Shown here: positions 31,731 through 39,771 of the stretch, piece after piece
How positions within the stretch are numbered: the stretch's first letter is position 1
Layout of the letters: every line of letters begins with the position of its first letter
Source of the DNA: JAXMDC01 sp046349035
GTDB lineage: Bacteria; Pseudomonadota; Alphaproteobacteria; Rhizobiales; Kaistiaceae
Direction: 5' to 3'
Assembly (NCBI GenBank): GCA_046349035.1
Contig: JAXMDC010000006.1
Coordinates: 1-64,000, forward strand
Length of the DNA: 64,000 nt
Translations under genes and position numbers: made by a program
The notes under the pieces: generated by a model
Databases searched by the model: none
The model's input: the letters and a program-made list of their open reading frames with translations, nothing else
What the model was told of the DNA's origin: nothing

Positions 31731-33218
31731 CTACCGCTCTTGCGGTGTAACGCCAGTCGGCTGGCCGGCTGTCGTGGCTTGGCGAAAGGCGCGAAGGAGG
31801 GCCGCACGGTCGACCTTGCCGCCGGCATTGCGCGGAATTCGCTCGACCCGGAAGATGCGGATGTGCCGCGCCGCCTGCGGCGGGAGACGGGCGGTCCGGC
31901 TGATCTGCGCCAACATCGCCGCTTCGTCCCACGACCCCGCCGTCGCCACGCCAACCACCACTCCGTCGCTGTCGCCGATAGCCGCCGCGCCGACCACCGC
32001 CGCATCGGCGATCCCGGGCAAGGCGATCAGGTCGGCCTCGATAACGCCATAGGCGGTCTTGTTGCCGCTGAAATTGAGCACCTCGTCGTTCCGGCCGCTG
32101 ATATGGAGGTTGAGCCCGGATACGTAGCCGAGGTCGGGCAAGGCGTGCATGGTGGAAGTCTCGAAGGTCAGCTTACCCCTGGCGTAGTAGGGAGCTATTG
32201 GCCGCTGCGGCATTGCCACGACAAGGCCGGAAGGCTCTTCGCGCGAGCCGGCGCTGATCAGCGCGATGCCGGGTTCGAGCGCGCCGACATACCCCTCCGA
32301 GAACGAGGCGGCCGTCGCCCGGCCGCGGGCCACGATGCCGGTCTCGCTGCTGCCATAGTGAATCCATATCTCGGCTTCGAAGTTGCGCTCGATCCGCTCG
32401 AGGAGATCCCGTCGCAGCAGGCCGCCGGTCAGCACGATATCGCTCAGCGTCGGACATCCGATGGAGTCGGCCTCCATGACATCCATCATGTCGCCGATGG
32501 TCGAGGGAACGGTGGTCAGGCGGTTGACGCCGATCACGTTTATCAGTCGCAGGCAGTCCGGGAGATCGGCGAGGAAGCGGACATGGGTTGCGCCCACCGC
32601 AAGGGCCTTCAGCGCTCCGCCGATGGCGCCCTTGGTCAGGTGGCCGGTGGTCAGCATGACGCGATCGCGCGAGGTGACCGCACGCTCGCCGGTGGCGCGA
32701 CCGATCTCGGTTCGCCGCGCCGACCGCGTTTCGTAACGGCCGGCGAGTTCGGCAACGAGTTTCGGCCGCCCGGTGGTGCCGGTCGTTGAGCAGACGAAGA
32801 GGATGTCGTTATCGCCGCGGTCGGGAAATTCGCGCAGCCGCGCGTCGGCCAGCGGTCCGGTGAGGTTCAACTGATCGAGCAGCAGGTCGGGCTTCGGCTC
32901 GGAAGCGGAGAGGTCGGCGGTGCCGACGACGAGGTCGTAATCGACGTCGGCCTTCAATTCTCCGAGATCGGCGAGCGCAAAGGGGATCATGCCGGCATGC
33001 ATGGCGGCGATCATTGTCGCCAGGCGGATGTCGGGGTCGGCGGTATTGATGAAGAGCTTGGAGAGCGGCGGGAGGCCGCGCGCGGCGATCAGATTGCTGA
33101 TGCGGGCGATGAGATCCAGCAGTTCACGGTAGGTGATGATGCGGCTGCCCGAGACCAGGGCCGGGCCGGCGGAGTTTCTTCCGGCCGCGGCCTTTATCCC
33201 GGCAACCACGCTGAGCAT
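31731..33218 (-). CDS. Acyl-adenylate-forming ligase (AMP-binding family)
   Basis: 495 aa. The ATP loop is STTGTTGRPK near residue 143. The aromatic substrate motif is replaced by IHYGSSETG, the A8 hinge is SGRNDEVLNFSGNKT, and the catalytic Lys lies in PRNAGGKVDR near the C-terminus. This order matches acyl-CoA synthetases and carboxylate-activating ligases; the substrate is not evident. A stand-alone ligase between outer-membrane barrel genes and a binding protein is unusual. ATG at 33218 (MLSVVAGIKAAAGRN) was chosen because the frame further upstream runs into the barrel gene's antisense region. Confidence 0.85.
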   Translation of the reverse strand: MLSVVAGIKAAAGRNSAGPALVSGSRIITYRELLDLIARISNLIAARGLPPLSKLFINTADPDIRLATMIAAMHAGMIPFALADLGELKADVDYDLVVGTADLSASEPKPDLLLDQLNLTGPLADARLREFPDRGDNDILFVCSTTGTTGRPKLVAELAGRYETRSARRTEIGRATGERAVTSRDRVMLTTGHLTKGAIGGALKALAVGATHVRFLADLPDCLRLINVIGVNRLTTVPSTIGDMMDVMEADSIGCPTLSDIVLTGGLLRRDLLERIERNFEAEIWIHYGSSETGIVARGRATAASFSEGYVGALEPGIALISAGSREEPSGLVVAMPQRPIAPYYARGKLTFETSTMHALPDLGYVSGLNLHISGRNDEVLNFSGNKTAYGVIEADLIALPGIADAAVVGAAAIGDSDGVVVGVATAGSWDEAAMLAQISRTARLPPQAARHIRIFRVERIPRNAGGKVDRAALLRAFRQATTAGQPTGVTPQER

Positions 33219-33295
33219 GGATACTCTGGCCCGTTCGGGTGGCGATCTGCCCCGCTGAGTGGCTTGGACGGCGCCCGGTTGGCGCGCCGCGACGC

Positions 33296-34066
33296 TTAGA
33301 GTCCGGGCAGCTTGTAGGAGATGACGCCGCGGAACACGTGATCCTCGACCTTGTCGAACGTCGCGCCGCCTTCCGGCCCGCAGCAGAAGTAGGGCGACGC
33401 CGGAGCGTCGAGCTTCACCAACCGATACTCGGCCTTGAGCGAGAGATTGCTGTTGACCAGCCACTCGCCGCCGATACCGAAGGTCAGGCCGCCGAGCGTT
33501 CCCGACCGGGTCGCTGAGTCCGTTCCGAAAAGGCCGTCGACCACATTCACTGTCGCATCGTATTTCTGCCACGTGTAGCCGAAGATGCCGTAGATCAGCG
33601 TTTGCGGGCTATAGATGACGCCGAGGCGGCCGAGAACCGCATGGCTGTTGCGCAGCTTCAAGGAGGCCGTGCCGGTCGTGTTGTAGTAGTCGGTTGTGGT
33701 TGTTGAGATGGCGTCGCTCTTGCGGCCGAAATTGTATTCGCCGTAGACGCCGAGGACGAGCCGGTCGAACCGGAAGTCCTTGCCGATCTCAATCGACCCG
33801 AAGCCGCCGGCCTTACGCAGCGGGCCCCCGTAGTTGAAGCTATTGTAGCCGTTGGCAAAGGCATCGACCTGGGTGCGGAAGATATCGACGCCTCCGCCAA
33901 GGCCGATCGAGAAGGAGTTGAAGGGGTCGGCCATCGGCGCAAAGCCGGCCCGGCCCTGAGCTTCGGCGGGAGTGCTGCTCCACGTGAGTGCAAGCGATCC
34001 AGTCGCCGCCAGCGCCAGCGAGGCGACCTTGAGCACACCTTCCTTGTTTGACATCACCGCAGTCAT
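33296..34066 (-). CDS. Outer-membrane beta-barrel protein, paralogue 2
   Basis: 256 aa with signal peptide (LALAATGSLALTWSSTPAEA). Barrel motifs are shared with the proteins at 29530 and 34327: DPFNSFSIGLGGGVDIFRTQV, EIGKDFRFDRLVLGVYGEY and NFGRKSD, ending in DHVFRGVISYKLPGL. The ATG at 34066 has AGGAG 9 bp upstream; a GTG at 34084 is in frame. The first and second paralogues are closer to each other than to the third, as shown by the shared SLALTW/SLMLTW leader and VLGRLGV core. Confidence 0.85.
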   Translation of the reverse strand: MTAVMSNKEGVLKVASLALAATGSLALTWSSTPAEAQGRAGFAPMADPFNSFSIGLGGGVDIFRTQVDAFANGYNSFNYGGPLRKAGGFGSIEIGKDFRFDRLVLGVYGEYNFGRKSDAISTTTTDYYNTTGTASLKLRNSHAVLGRLGVIYSPQTLIYGIFGYTWQKYDATVNVVDGLFGTDSATRSGTLGGLTFGIGGEWLVNSNLSLKAEYRLVKLDAPASPYFCCGPEGGATFDKVEDHVFRGVISYKLPGL

Positions 34067-34216
34067 CGCAGCACCGCTCCTCACGATCGCTTGGTGATCT
34101 CGCCGCCTCGCATCGGAGCAGCGGGAAATTCCACATCGGCAGAATTACCCGGCGAAAAGCCGGGACGACGCAGTATCGCCGCAGACACTAACGCGGAACG
34201 GTTTTGGCGAATACGA

Positions 34217-34241
34217 AAACGGCGCCGGAATGGCCGGCGCC
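34217..34241 (-). terminator. Terminator downstream of third barrel gene
   Basis: On the minus strand GGCGCCGGCC-ATT-CCGGCGCC folds into a strong hairpin followed by GTTTTCG. It lies about 86 bp beyond the stop at 34327 and before the promoter of the second barrel gene. Confidence 0.6.
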
Positions 34242-34326
34242 GCGTCAAAAAAGTTTCAACGTGGCATTTGCACAACTAGAGCCGGGGTGACGGCGCGTGG
34301 CCGCCACCCCGCCTTAGCGTTCCGCG

Positions 34327-35190
34327 CTAGGGCAACTTATACGAGATAACCCCGCGGAACACGTGGTCGTCGACCTTGCCGAAATCGGCTTGGGCATAGA
34401 TGCCGTGCTGGTAGCCGCCGACTTCGCCGGGGGCGCCGAGCTTGACGAGGCGGTACTCGCCCTTGATCGACAGATGGCTGTTGATCAGCATTTCGGCGCC
34501 GATACCGAAGGTCAGGCCACCGATTGTGCCCGACTTCGAGATGTGCAGCGGGTCGTAGCCCCAATCGTCGAAGACCGTGCTGCTGGCGTTAACCTCGGCC
34601 GTGTACTTGTGCCAAGTGTAACCGAAGATGCCGTAGATCTGGGTCGTCGGATTCACCAGAACACCGACGTGGCCCATGATCCCGTAGCTGTTCTTCAGCG
34701 TCAGCTTGGCGCCGGCGGAGAGCGTGTCGCCCCACTCGCACTCCTCCTCGACCCGGCTTTTCTCGTTGCCGCCACACAGGCATTCGAACCAGCTGCCGCC
34801 GGCCGAGTCGCTCTTACGGCCGAAATTGTATTCGCCGAAGATGCCGAAGATCATGTTGCCGTTGTGGAAGTCCTTGCCGATTTCCACGGTGCCGAACCCG
34901 CCGCTCCCCTTCAGGGGCGAGGAGAAGTAGACGGAGTTGTACGGCCAGTCGTACTCCTCCGCGTAACCATCGACATCGGTGCGGAAGATATCGACGCCGC
35001 CACCGACACCGATGGAGAACGCGTTCCACGGATCGTAGGGCGGCGGGACATAGGCGACAGCGGCTCGGTAATCTGCCGAGGTGGCCGGCGTAGAAGCGGC
35101 CAGGATCAAAACACCCGCTGCCGGTAGTGCCAAAGCGGCACTCTTGAGGACGCGCGCAATGCGTCCGGAAACGCTAACGTTGGTTGCCAT
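34327..35190 (-). CDS. Outer-membrane beta-barrel protein, paralogue 3
   Basis: 287 aa. The leader RVLKSAALALPAAGVLILAASTPATSA is a signal peptide. Barrel strands parallel the two other paralogues: YDPWNAFSIGVGGGVDIFRT, VEIGKDFHNGNMIFGIFGEY, IYGIFGYTWHKY and IGGLTFGIGAEMLIN, ending DHVFRGVISYKLP. It carries an extra acidic, Cys-containing loop (ECLCGGNEKSRVEEECEWGD) absent in the others, possibly surface-exposed with a disulfide. ATG 35190 (MATNVSVSG) is preferred over 35202. Confidence 0.85.
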   Translation of the reverse strand: MATNVSVSGRIARVLKSAALALPAAGVLILAASTPATSADYRAAVAYVPPPYDPWNAFSIGVGGGVDIFRTDVDGYAEEYDWPYNSVYFSSPLKGSGGFGTVEIGKDFHNGNMIFGIFGEYNFGRKSDSAGGSWFECLCGGNEKSRVEEECEWGDTLSAGAKLTLKNSYGIMGHVGVLVNPTTQIYGIFGYTWHKYTAEVNASSTVFDDWGYDPLHISKSGTIGGLTFGIGAEMLINSHLSIKGEYRLVKLGAPGEVGGYQHGIYAQADFGKVDDHVFRGVISYKLP

Positions 35191-35468
35191 CGGCTTCCCC
35201 AACTCAAACTGGGCGCCCGTGGCCGGGCCAACCCTGGAAGAAGCCGCATCTGTGATCGCCCGACCCTTGCCTCGTTGGGTCCGGCGAACTGCTGGGGACC
35301 TTAGCCGGTCACACTTCTGCCGGAAACTGTCCCCGCTATTCTTTCCCTGCCGCCGACGCAGAAAAGACTTAACTGTGGCTCGCCCGCCACATTGCCGATT
35401 CGGTGGCCCGCACCGGCTGTTCAGGTCGACCGTGCCACCTATATCGAGGGGGTCGAAAGGAGGTTCTC

Positions 35469-35729
35469 ATGCCCCAGCGTCGTTCGCGTTTGTCTGCCAT
35501 CCTCCTCGCCGCCGCGGTCGTTCCCTATGCCGGATCGGCCCTCGCCGCCTGCGACACCTGCGTCATCCAGACCAAGGTCCCTTCGACCAAGGAGGCCGGC
35601 AAATTCGATTACCGCCTGGCCTGCATCGAGCTTGAGAGCGGCGACGAGCTGCTGTGGTTCGTGACCGCCGCCACCGACGAGGAGGCGACGGCCATGGGTA
35701 TTGCCGAGTGCGGGCCTTGGCGCACCTGA
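35469..35729 (+). CDS. Small exported protein with conserved cysteines
   Basis: 86 aa: signal peptide (LSAILLAAAVVPYAGSALA) followed by a mature region of about 60 residues with four Cys (CDTC, LACIE, AECGPW). AAAGGAGG 6 bp before the ATG is an excellent RBS. I do not recognise the family. It stands alone between the third barrel gene (divergent) and another small exported protein. Confidence 0.75.
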   Translation: MPQRRSRLSAILLAAAVVPYAGSALAACDTCVIQTKVPSTKEAGKFDYRLACIELESGDELLWFVTAATDEEATAMGIAECGPWRT

Positions 35730-35843
35730 GCGCTTGGAGCGACGCCTTAATCGTTGGATAAGCGCGGCAGTCCCGCGCCGAAATCGCGGCGGCCGCAGCC
35801 AAAGGCGGGCAAATATGGTACGAATCGCGGGCGGAGGTGTCGC

Positions 35844-36338
35844 ATGAGAGGTGATTCGCTGGCTTCGGTCGCCCTGGCGGTGGGGCTCGCCGCCTTTGCC
35901 GCGCCTGCAAGCGCGCAGACGACTGCCGCCAAGCCCGCCACCAAGCCCGCCGCCGCCCCGGTCAATGCCGGCACTTGGACCGGCCAGGCGCAGCAGCTCA
36001 ACAAGAGCGGCTCGTTTCCCGTGAAGGTGGTGATCACCGCTTCCGGCGCCACGACCGAGTATCCGGACCAGGATTGCGGCGGAAAACTGACGCGCATCTC
36101 GACCAGCGGCAGCTACACGCTTTACGCCGAGAAGATCACCGTCAACGCCTATGACGAAGGCAAGGGCACCGGTTGCCTGGACGGCATCGTGACGCTCCGC
36201 AAGTCCGGGACCAAGCTGCTGTTCGGCTGGGTCGGTGCCATCGACGACCAGATGATCACCGTATCCGGAGCCTTGACCTCGACTGGGACGACGACGCCGG
36301 CGCGGCCAGCGACCGCCACTCGGCCCTCTCGCCCCTAA
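35844..36338 (+). CDS. Exported protein of unknown function
   Basis: 164 aa with signal peptide (VALAVGLAAFAAPASA), a low-complexity Ala-Pro-Lys linker (KPATKPAAAPVNAG) and a beta-rich domain: GTWTGQAQQLNKSGSFPVKV, YPDQDCGGKLTRIS, GKGTGCLDGIVTLRKSG. A Thr-Ala-Pro-Arg tail ends the protein. The two cysteines in the domain (DQDCGG, GTGCLDG) could form one disulfide. GGAGG before the ATG at 35844 decides the start. Confidence 0.75.
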   Translation: MRGDSLASVALAVGLAAFAAPASAQTTAAKPATKPAAAPVNAGTWTGQAQQLNKSGSFPVKVVITASGATTEYPDQDCGGKLTRISTSGSYTLYAEKITVNAYDEGKGTGCLDGIVTLRKSGTKLLFGWVGAIDDQMITVSGALTSTGTTTPARPATATRPSRP

Positions 36339-36490
36339 GCGCGCCGCCGCACCCCCGCCGCGCGCCGGCGGCCGCCCTCCCCGATAAGCAAATTCTATCG
36401 CGTTCATAGGTGGAAGACCGCCCTGGCGCGTGTTTCCTTTCGCGCGGCCGGATTGGGCCGGCGGGAACGCGCAGCGTTGGGGAGAGGGCG

Positions 36491-36973
36491 ATGAAGAAAA
36501 TCGTGCAGGTGCTGGCTGCTGCCGGCGCGACAGTGGCGACAGCGGCTTGGGCACAGGCGCCGGCACCCGCAGCGCCGCCGCCCCCCGGCACGGTCGTCCT
36601 CGGTGCCCCCAAGGACATCTTCATGGAGGTCCGCACCGGGCCGAAGGGCCAGCCGATCCTGTCGGTCAAGGAGTTCAAGCTGACCCTTGGCGGCTACTAC
36701 CGCTTCAACTTCGTCTGCCCCGACGCCAAGGACGACTCGACCGGCTTCCATCTGGAAGTGAACGATCTCCTCGCCAATTCTCACCTGCGGGTGATCAGCG
36801 TCGAGGACATCGAGATCTACATGCAGGGCATGAGCTTCCGCGCCATCGAATGCGACGAGGCCGGCGCGGCGCGCTTCAGCTTCCATCCGATGCGGCGCGG
36901 CGTCTACGACATCTATGTCCGCGAGCACTCCGATCCGCCGCAAGAGGCGTTCGGCAAGATCATCGTCGAGTAG
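36491..36973 (+). CDS. Exported cupredoxin-like protein
   Basis: 160 aa with signal peptide (VLAAAGATVATAAWA) and a Pro-rich linker. The domain LSVKEFKLTLGGYYRFNFVC ... GFHLEVNDLLANSHLRVISV ... GVYDIYVREHSD follows. The layout is like cupredoxin-fold proteins, with the conserved histidine in FHLEVND, but no clear Cys-His-Met type 1 copper set is present. Function is therefore open. GGAGAGG lies upstream of the ATG. A pentapeptide-repeat gene follows 62 bp later on the same strand. Confidence 0.72.
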   Translation: MKKIVQVLAAAGATVATAAWAQAPAPAAPPPPGTVVLGAPKDIFMEVRTGPKGQPILSVKEFKLTLGGYYRFNFVCPDAKDDSTGFHLEVNDLLANSHLRVISVEDIEIYMQGMSFRAIECDEAGAARFSFHPMRRGVYDIYVREHSDPPQEAFGKIIVE

Positions 36974-37035
36974 CGCCACGGCGGCGCATCGCGGCACCCT
37001 ACGGGCTGCGCTGGCGAGCCGATTGGGAAACGCCC

Positions 37036-37701
37036 ATGACCAGGATTGTTCCAGCGACGCTCGCCTGGGCACTGTGCGCCCAGCCGGCCCTTGCCTTCGA
37101 CCCCGCCGCCCTCAAAACCACGCTGGCGACCAAGGCGTGCCAGGCCTGCGACCTCACCGGCGCCGACCTTGCCAATGCCGAGTTAAAGGGCGTCTATCTG
37201 GCGACCGCCAACCTCTCCGGTGCCAAGGCCGCCGGCGCCGATCTGACCGACGGCTACCTGCGTTTTGGCATCTTGCCGGGGATCGACTTCGCCGGCGCCA
37301 AGCTCGCCAACGTCAATTTCGAGAGCGCCAATCTCAGCAAGGCCGACCTTAGGAATGCGCAGCTCCGCGACGCGTCCTTCATCAATGCCACGGCGAGCGA
37401 AGCCAACGCCGACGGCGCGGCGATGCAGAACGCCAATTTGACCCGCGCCAATCTCCGCGACGCCAAGCTGCGCAAGGTCGATCTGTCGGGAGCAAACCTG
37501 CGAAGCTCGGTCCTCAACGGCGCCGATCTCACCGGAGCCAATCTCGCCGGGGTCAATCTCGATCGCGCCAGCCTCGACCGCACCAACCTGACCGACGCCA
37601 ATCTCTCCGGTGCGACAGTAACCAACACGACACTGGCCGACGCCGTGCTTTGCCGCACGACCATGCCGGACAAGACCGTCAGCCGGACGGGCTGCCCTTA
37701 G
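37036..37701 (+). CDS. Exported pentapeptide-repeat protein
   Basis: 221 aa. A short signal peptide (PATLAWALCAQPALA) precedes CQACDLTGADLANAELKGVY, and about 30 pentapeptide repeats of A(N/D)LXX form a beta-helix. The C-terminus CRTTMPDKTVSRTGCP resembles the end of the protein at 24048, and both begin the repeat region with CxxCDLxGADL. It may be a scaffold of the periplasm; no catalytic residues are evident. Confidence 0.82.
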   Translation: MTRIVPATLAWALCAQPALAFDPAALKTTLATKACQACDLTGADLANAELKGVYLATANLSGAKAAGADLTDGYLRFGILPGIDFAGAKLANVNFESANLSKADLRNAQLRDASFINATASEANADGAAMQNANLTRANLRDAKLRKVDLSGANLRSSVLNGADLTGANLAGVNLDRASLDRTNLTDANLSGATVTNTTLADAVLCRTTMPDKTVSRTGCP

Positions 37702-37743
37702 TCGGATACCGGCCGCGGGTGAGCTGCGGCAGTCTCGCTGCCG

Positions 37744-37881
37744 CTATTCGCCGGGGCTGACGAAGCGATCCGCGCTGTCCTGGGTCGGGCCGGCCGAAAG
37801 GCCCCCGAGCCGCACCACCGCCGCCGCACCGACGGTTGCGGCAAGGAGCAGGATCGGGATCACAATGCCAATGGCGTTCAT
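37744..37881 (-). CDS. 45-aa single-span membrane protein
   Basis: A short frame beginning MNAIGIVIPILLLAATVGAA, then AVVRLGGLSAGPTQDSADRF and ending VSPGE. One transmembrane helix is followed by a polar, probably cytoplasmic or periplasmic, tail. GGAGG stands 6 bp before the ATG, and a TGTGAC-N4-CTCACA site lies about 61 bp upstream. It is not recognised as a known family and is annotated because RBS, promoter site and length agree. Confidence 0.6.
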   Translation of the reverse strand: MNAIGIVIPILLLAATVGAAAVVRLGGLSAGPTQDSADRFVSPGE

Positions 37882-37934
37882 GGCAACCTCCGCGGCTATG
37901 CCTGGATTCATAGCGCGGGATGCCCGCCCGGCCC

Positions 37935-37950
37935 TGTGACGCGCCTCACA
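37935..37950 (-). promoter_or_regulatory. Crp-type box upstream of 45-aa membrane protein
   Basis: TGTGACGCGCCTCACA is a TGTGA-N6-TCACA site of the Crp/FNR superfamily. Its centre lies about 61 bp from the start at 37881. A near-identical box occurs at 39517. Confidence 0.5.
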
Positions 37951-37951
37951 C

Positions 37952-37987
37952 CTCTCGCAACGTAAGGTGCTCTCGCAACGTAAGGTG
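37952..37987. repeat. Perfect 18-bp tandem duplication
   Basis: CTCTCGCAACGTAAGGTG occurs twice head to tail just after the Crp-type box and before the stop codon of the regulator gene at 37990. Each unit holds CGTAAGG. It lies in non-coding sequence. Confidence 0.85.
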
Positions 37988-37989
37988 CC

Positions 37990-38691
37990 TCACTCCGCCT
38001 CGCGGCCGGCGAGCACCGCAAGGGCGTCGTGGTCGAGGATGATGATCCAGCCGTCCTTGAGGTCGAGGACGCGCCGCCTTTGCCAGTCGCGGAGCGCCCG
38101 GTTCACGCTCTCGCGCGTCCCGCCGATCAGCCGGGCGAGTTCCGATTGCGAGGCCGAAACCTTCGCCGAATAGCTGGCGCCGCCCGGCGCGCCGGTCTGG
38201 CGGATCAGCGCCTTGGCAAGGCGGGTCGGCAGGTCGAAGAACATCATGTCCGAAACGGTCTCGTTCGAACGGCGCACCCGGCCGCAAAGCACCTCGAGCA
38301 GCTTCAGGCACGCCTCCGGTCGCTTCGTCAGTACCGGCAGGATGTCGCGGCGATGGAGGTATAGGAGGTCGCAATTGGTCAGCGCAGCGACCGCCGCCGA
38401 GCGTTCGCCACCGTCCAGAACCGAGATTTCGCCGAGCACCTCCCCGGCGGCCAGCGTGGCCAGGACGATCTCCTTGCCCTTGGGTGCCGGCAAGTAGACG
38501 CGCACGCTCCCGGTGACGATCACCATCATGCTGTCGCCAGGGTCGCCGAGATTGCAGACGGTCTCGCCGCTGCGGAAGGAATGGCGCGCAGCATGCACCG
38601 CCAGCTCCTCGCGCGCCGGTTCGTCGAGCGCCTGGAAGAGAAAGCACTTCTCCAGCAGCTTGACCGGGCTGACGTGTTTGCCTTCGTCCAT
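37990..38691 (-). CDS. Crp/FNR-family transcription regulator
   Basis: 233 aa from ATG 38691. The effector domain (residues about 15-125) has SGETVCNLGDPGDSMMVIVTGSVRVYLPAP and LAAGEVLGEISVLDGGERSAAV, with the GE..S phosphate-cassette form of cAMP-binding members only partly kept. The winged helix is VSASQSELARLIGGTRESVNRALRDWQ, with recognition region RESVNR, which differs from the ETVSR of the FixK-like protein at 13199. It is therefore expected to read a Crp-like TGTGA site, and such sites occur at 37935 and 39517. Confidence 0.9.
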   Translation of the reverse strand: MDEGKHVSPVKLLEKCFLFQALDEPAREELAVHAARHSFRSGETVCNLGDPGDSMMVIVTGSVRVYLPAPKGKEIVLATLAAGEVLGEISVLDGGERSAAVAALTNCDLLYLHRRDILPVLTKRPEACLKLLEVLCGRVRRSNETVSDMMFFDLPTRLAKALIRQTGAPGGASYSAKVSASQSELARLIGGTRESVNRALRDWQRRRVLDLKDGWIIILDHDALAVLAGREAE

Positions 38692-38823
38692 GCCAAGCAC
38701 TCTGCGGCGGGCAACCGCCGGACGGCGCTATCCAATAGCAGAGTCATCCGTCGGCCGCTCGGCTGGCCTCGCAATGCCGTCCCAACGGATCTGCACCCCC
38801 CGAAACAAACCGCTGAAAAGCAA

Positions 38824-38849
38824 CGGCCCCGACGGGGGCATCGGGGCCG
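38824..38849 (-). terminator. Terminator of small exported protein gene
   Basis: Minus-strand hairpin CGGCCCCGA/TCGGGGCCG with an 8-nt loop is followed by TTGCTTTTC, 36 bp after the stop at 38886. It fits a Rho-independent terminator. Confidence 0.7.
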
Positions 38850-38885
38850 CGGTGCGGGAAGCTGGGGGGGTGGGTGCTTCCCTTG

Positions 38886-39092
38886 CTACTCGTTGGCGCT
38901 CCACGCGACGATCGTGCAGTCGCTGGGGAGTGCCTCGCTGTTCTTCTCGCTTTCGCCGGTGGCAAAGCTGCAGCGGGTGTAATTGTCGGCGCCGGGATCG
39001 CCGGTGAGGCCGGCCGTCGGGCCGACCGCCGCGGCGTTTGCGCTCGCGATCGCGAGGCCCGCCAGCAGCGCCAAGGCCTTGATGCTGTTCAT
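38886..39092 (-). CDS. Small exported protein
   Basis: 68 aa with signal peptide (IKALALLAGLAIASANAAA) and a 45-residue mature part with two cysteines (TRCSFATGE, SDCTIVAW). It is not recognised. AAGGA is upstream of the ATG, and a terminator follows. It is likely the distal gene of a unit with the small exported protein at 39192 or an independent gene; 99 bp separate them. Confidence 0.7.
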   Translation of the reverse strand: MNSIKALALLAGLAIASANAAAVGPTAGLTGDPGADNYTRCSFATGESEKNSEALPSDCTIVAWSANE

Positions 39093-39127
39093 GGCGTATT
39101 GTCCTTGTCTGGGTTCCCAGCCCCGGC

Positions 39128-39153
39128 CCCGGCGCGGCGCTGGCCGCGCCGGG
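39128..39153 (-). terminator. GC-rich hairpin between two small exported protein genes
   Basis: CCCGGCGCGGC pairs with GCCGCGCCGGG around a 4-nt loop. It lies about 40 bp beyond the stop at 39192 on the minus strand. No T-run follows, so it may only pause polymerase. Confidence 0.4.
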
Positions 39154-39191
39154 TACCGTCGGTGCCGGCTCGTTGCCGGCGTCGGCCCGCC

Positions 39192-39437
39192 TTAGTCGCG
39201 GTTGTGGTACGGCTCCATGCCGGGCTCGGCGCCCTCGGTGATGGCAGTGCTCGGCGTCAGGTACCACTGCACGGTCCCGGGGAGCGGCTGGCCATTGGCC
39301 TGCTTGCCATTGACCTGGCTGCCGTAGCTCAGGGCGCCGTAGCTCGGGTCGAAGCGGTTGGTCTGCACCTGCTGAGCAGAGGCGACCGAGGCCGACACCA
39401 ACAGCGCCGCGGCGGCAGCGAAAAGGGTCTTGTTCAT
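39192..39437 (-). CDS. Small exported protein
   Basis: 81 aa: signal peptide (LFAAAAALLVSASVASAQQ), then a polar mature region (NGKQANGQPLPGTVQWYLTP) with no cysteines. It is not recognised. AAAGGAG lies 9 bp before the ATG. A Crp-type box centred about 87 bp upstream (39517) suggests control by the regulator at 37990. Confidence 0.72.
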   Translation of the reverse strand: MNKTLFAAAAALLVSASVASAQQVQTNRFDPSYGALSYGSQVNGKQANGQPLPGTVQWYLTPSTAITEGAEPGMEPYHNRD

Positions 39438-39771
39438 GGGCGTTCTCCTTTCCTGAGCGGTCGGGAGGGCCGCTCGTTTGATGGCGGCCTTCTCTCACGA
39501 TCCGTTAGCCATGACTTGTGACCGCCGTCACACCTCCCGCACTTGCGAAGGCGCCCTCCGATACCCATGGGAAGGCGAGGGCGCTCGTGCGTTTTCCCAG
39601 GATTGCAGTGCGGAAAAGATCGTGCCGAGATGGCCCCAAGCGCCTGTGCCGCAATGACGTTTGTCGCGTCGTCCGCCGACTGGTTCTTAACCGGCGGCGG
39701 GCAACGATGGTGGCGAGATTGGTTAACCTGTGATCTAGTTCCACACGCAAACGTGAAAGGGGAAGGTTTCG
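39438..39771. other. Intergenic gap with a Crp-type site
   Basis: 334 bp between the small exported protein and the DUF1800 gene. Besides the palindrome at 39517-39532 no gene or repeat was seen. Confidence 0.6.
39517..39532 (-). promoter_or_regulatory. Perfect Crp-type palindrome
   Basis: TGTGACCGCCGTCACA is a perfect inverted repeat (TGTGAC-N4-GTCACA). It is centred about 87 bp upstream of the small exported protein gene (start 39437) and 247 bp upstream of the DUF1800 gene, so the former is the likelier target. Confidence 0.6.
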
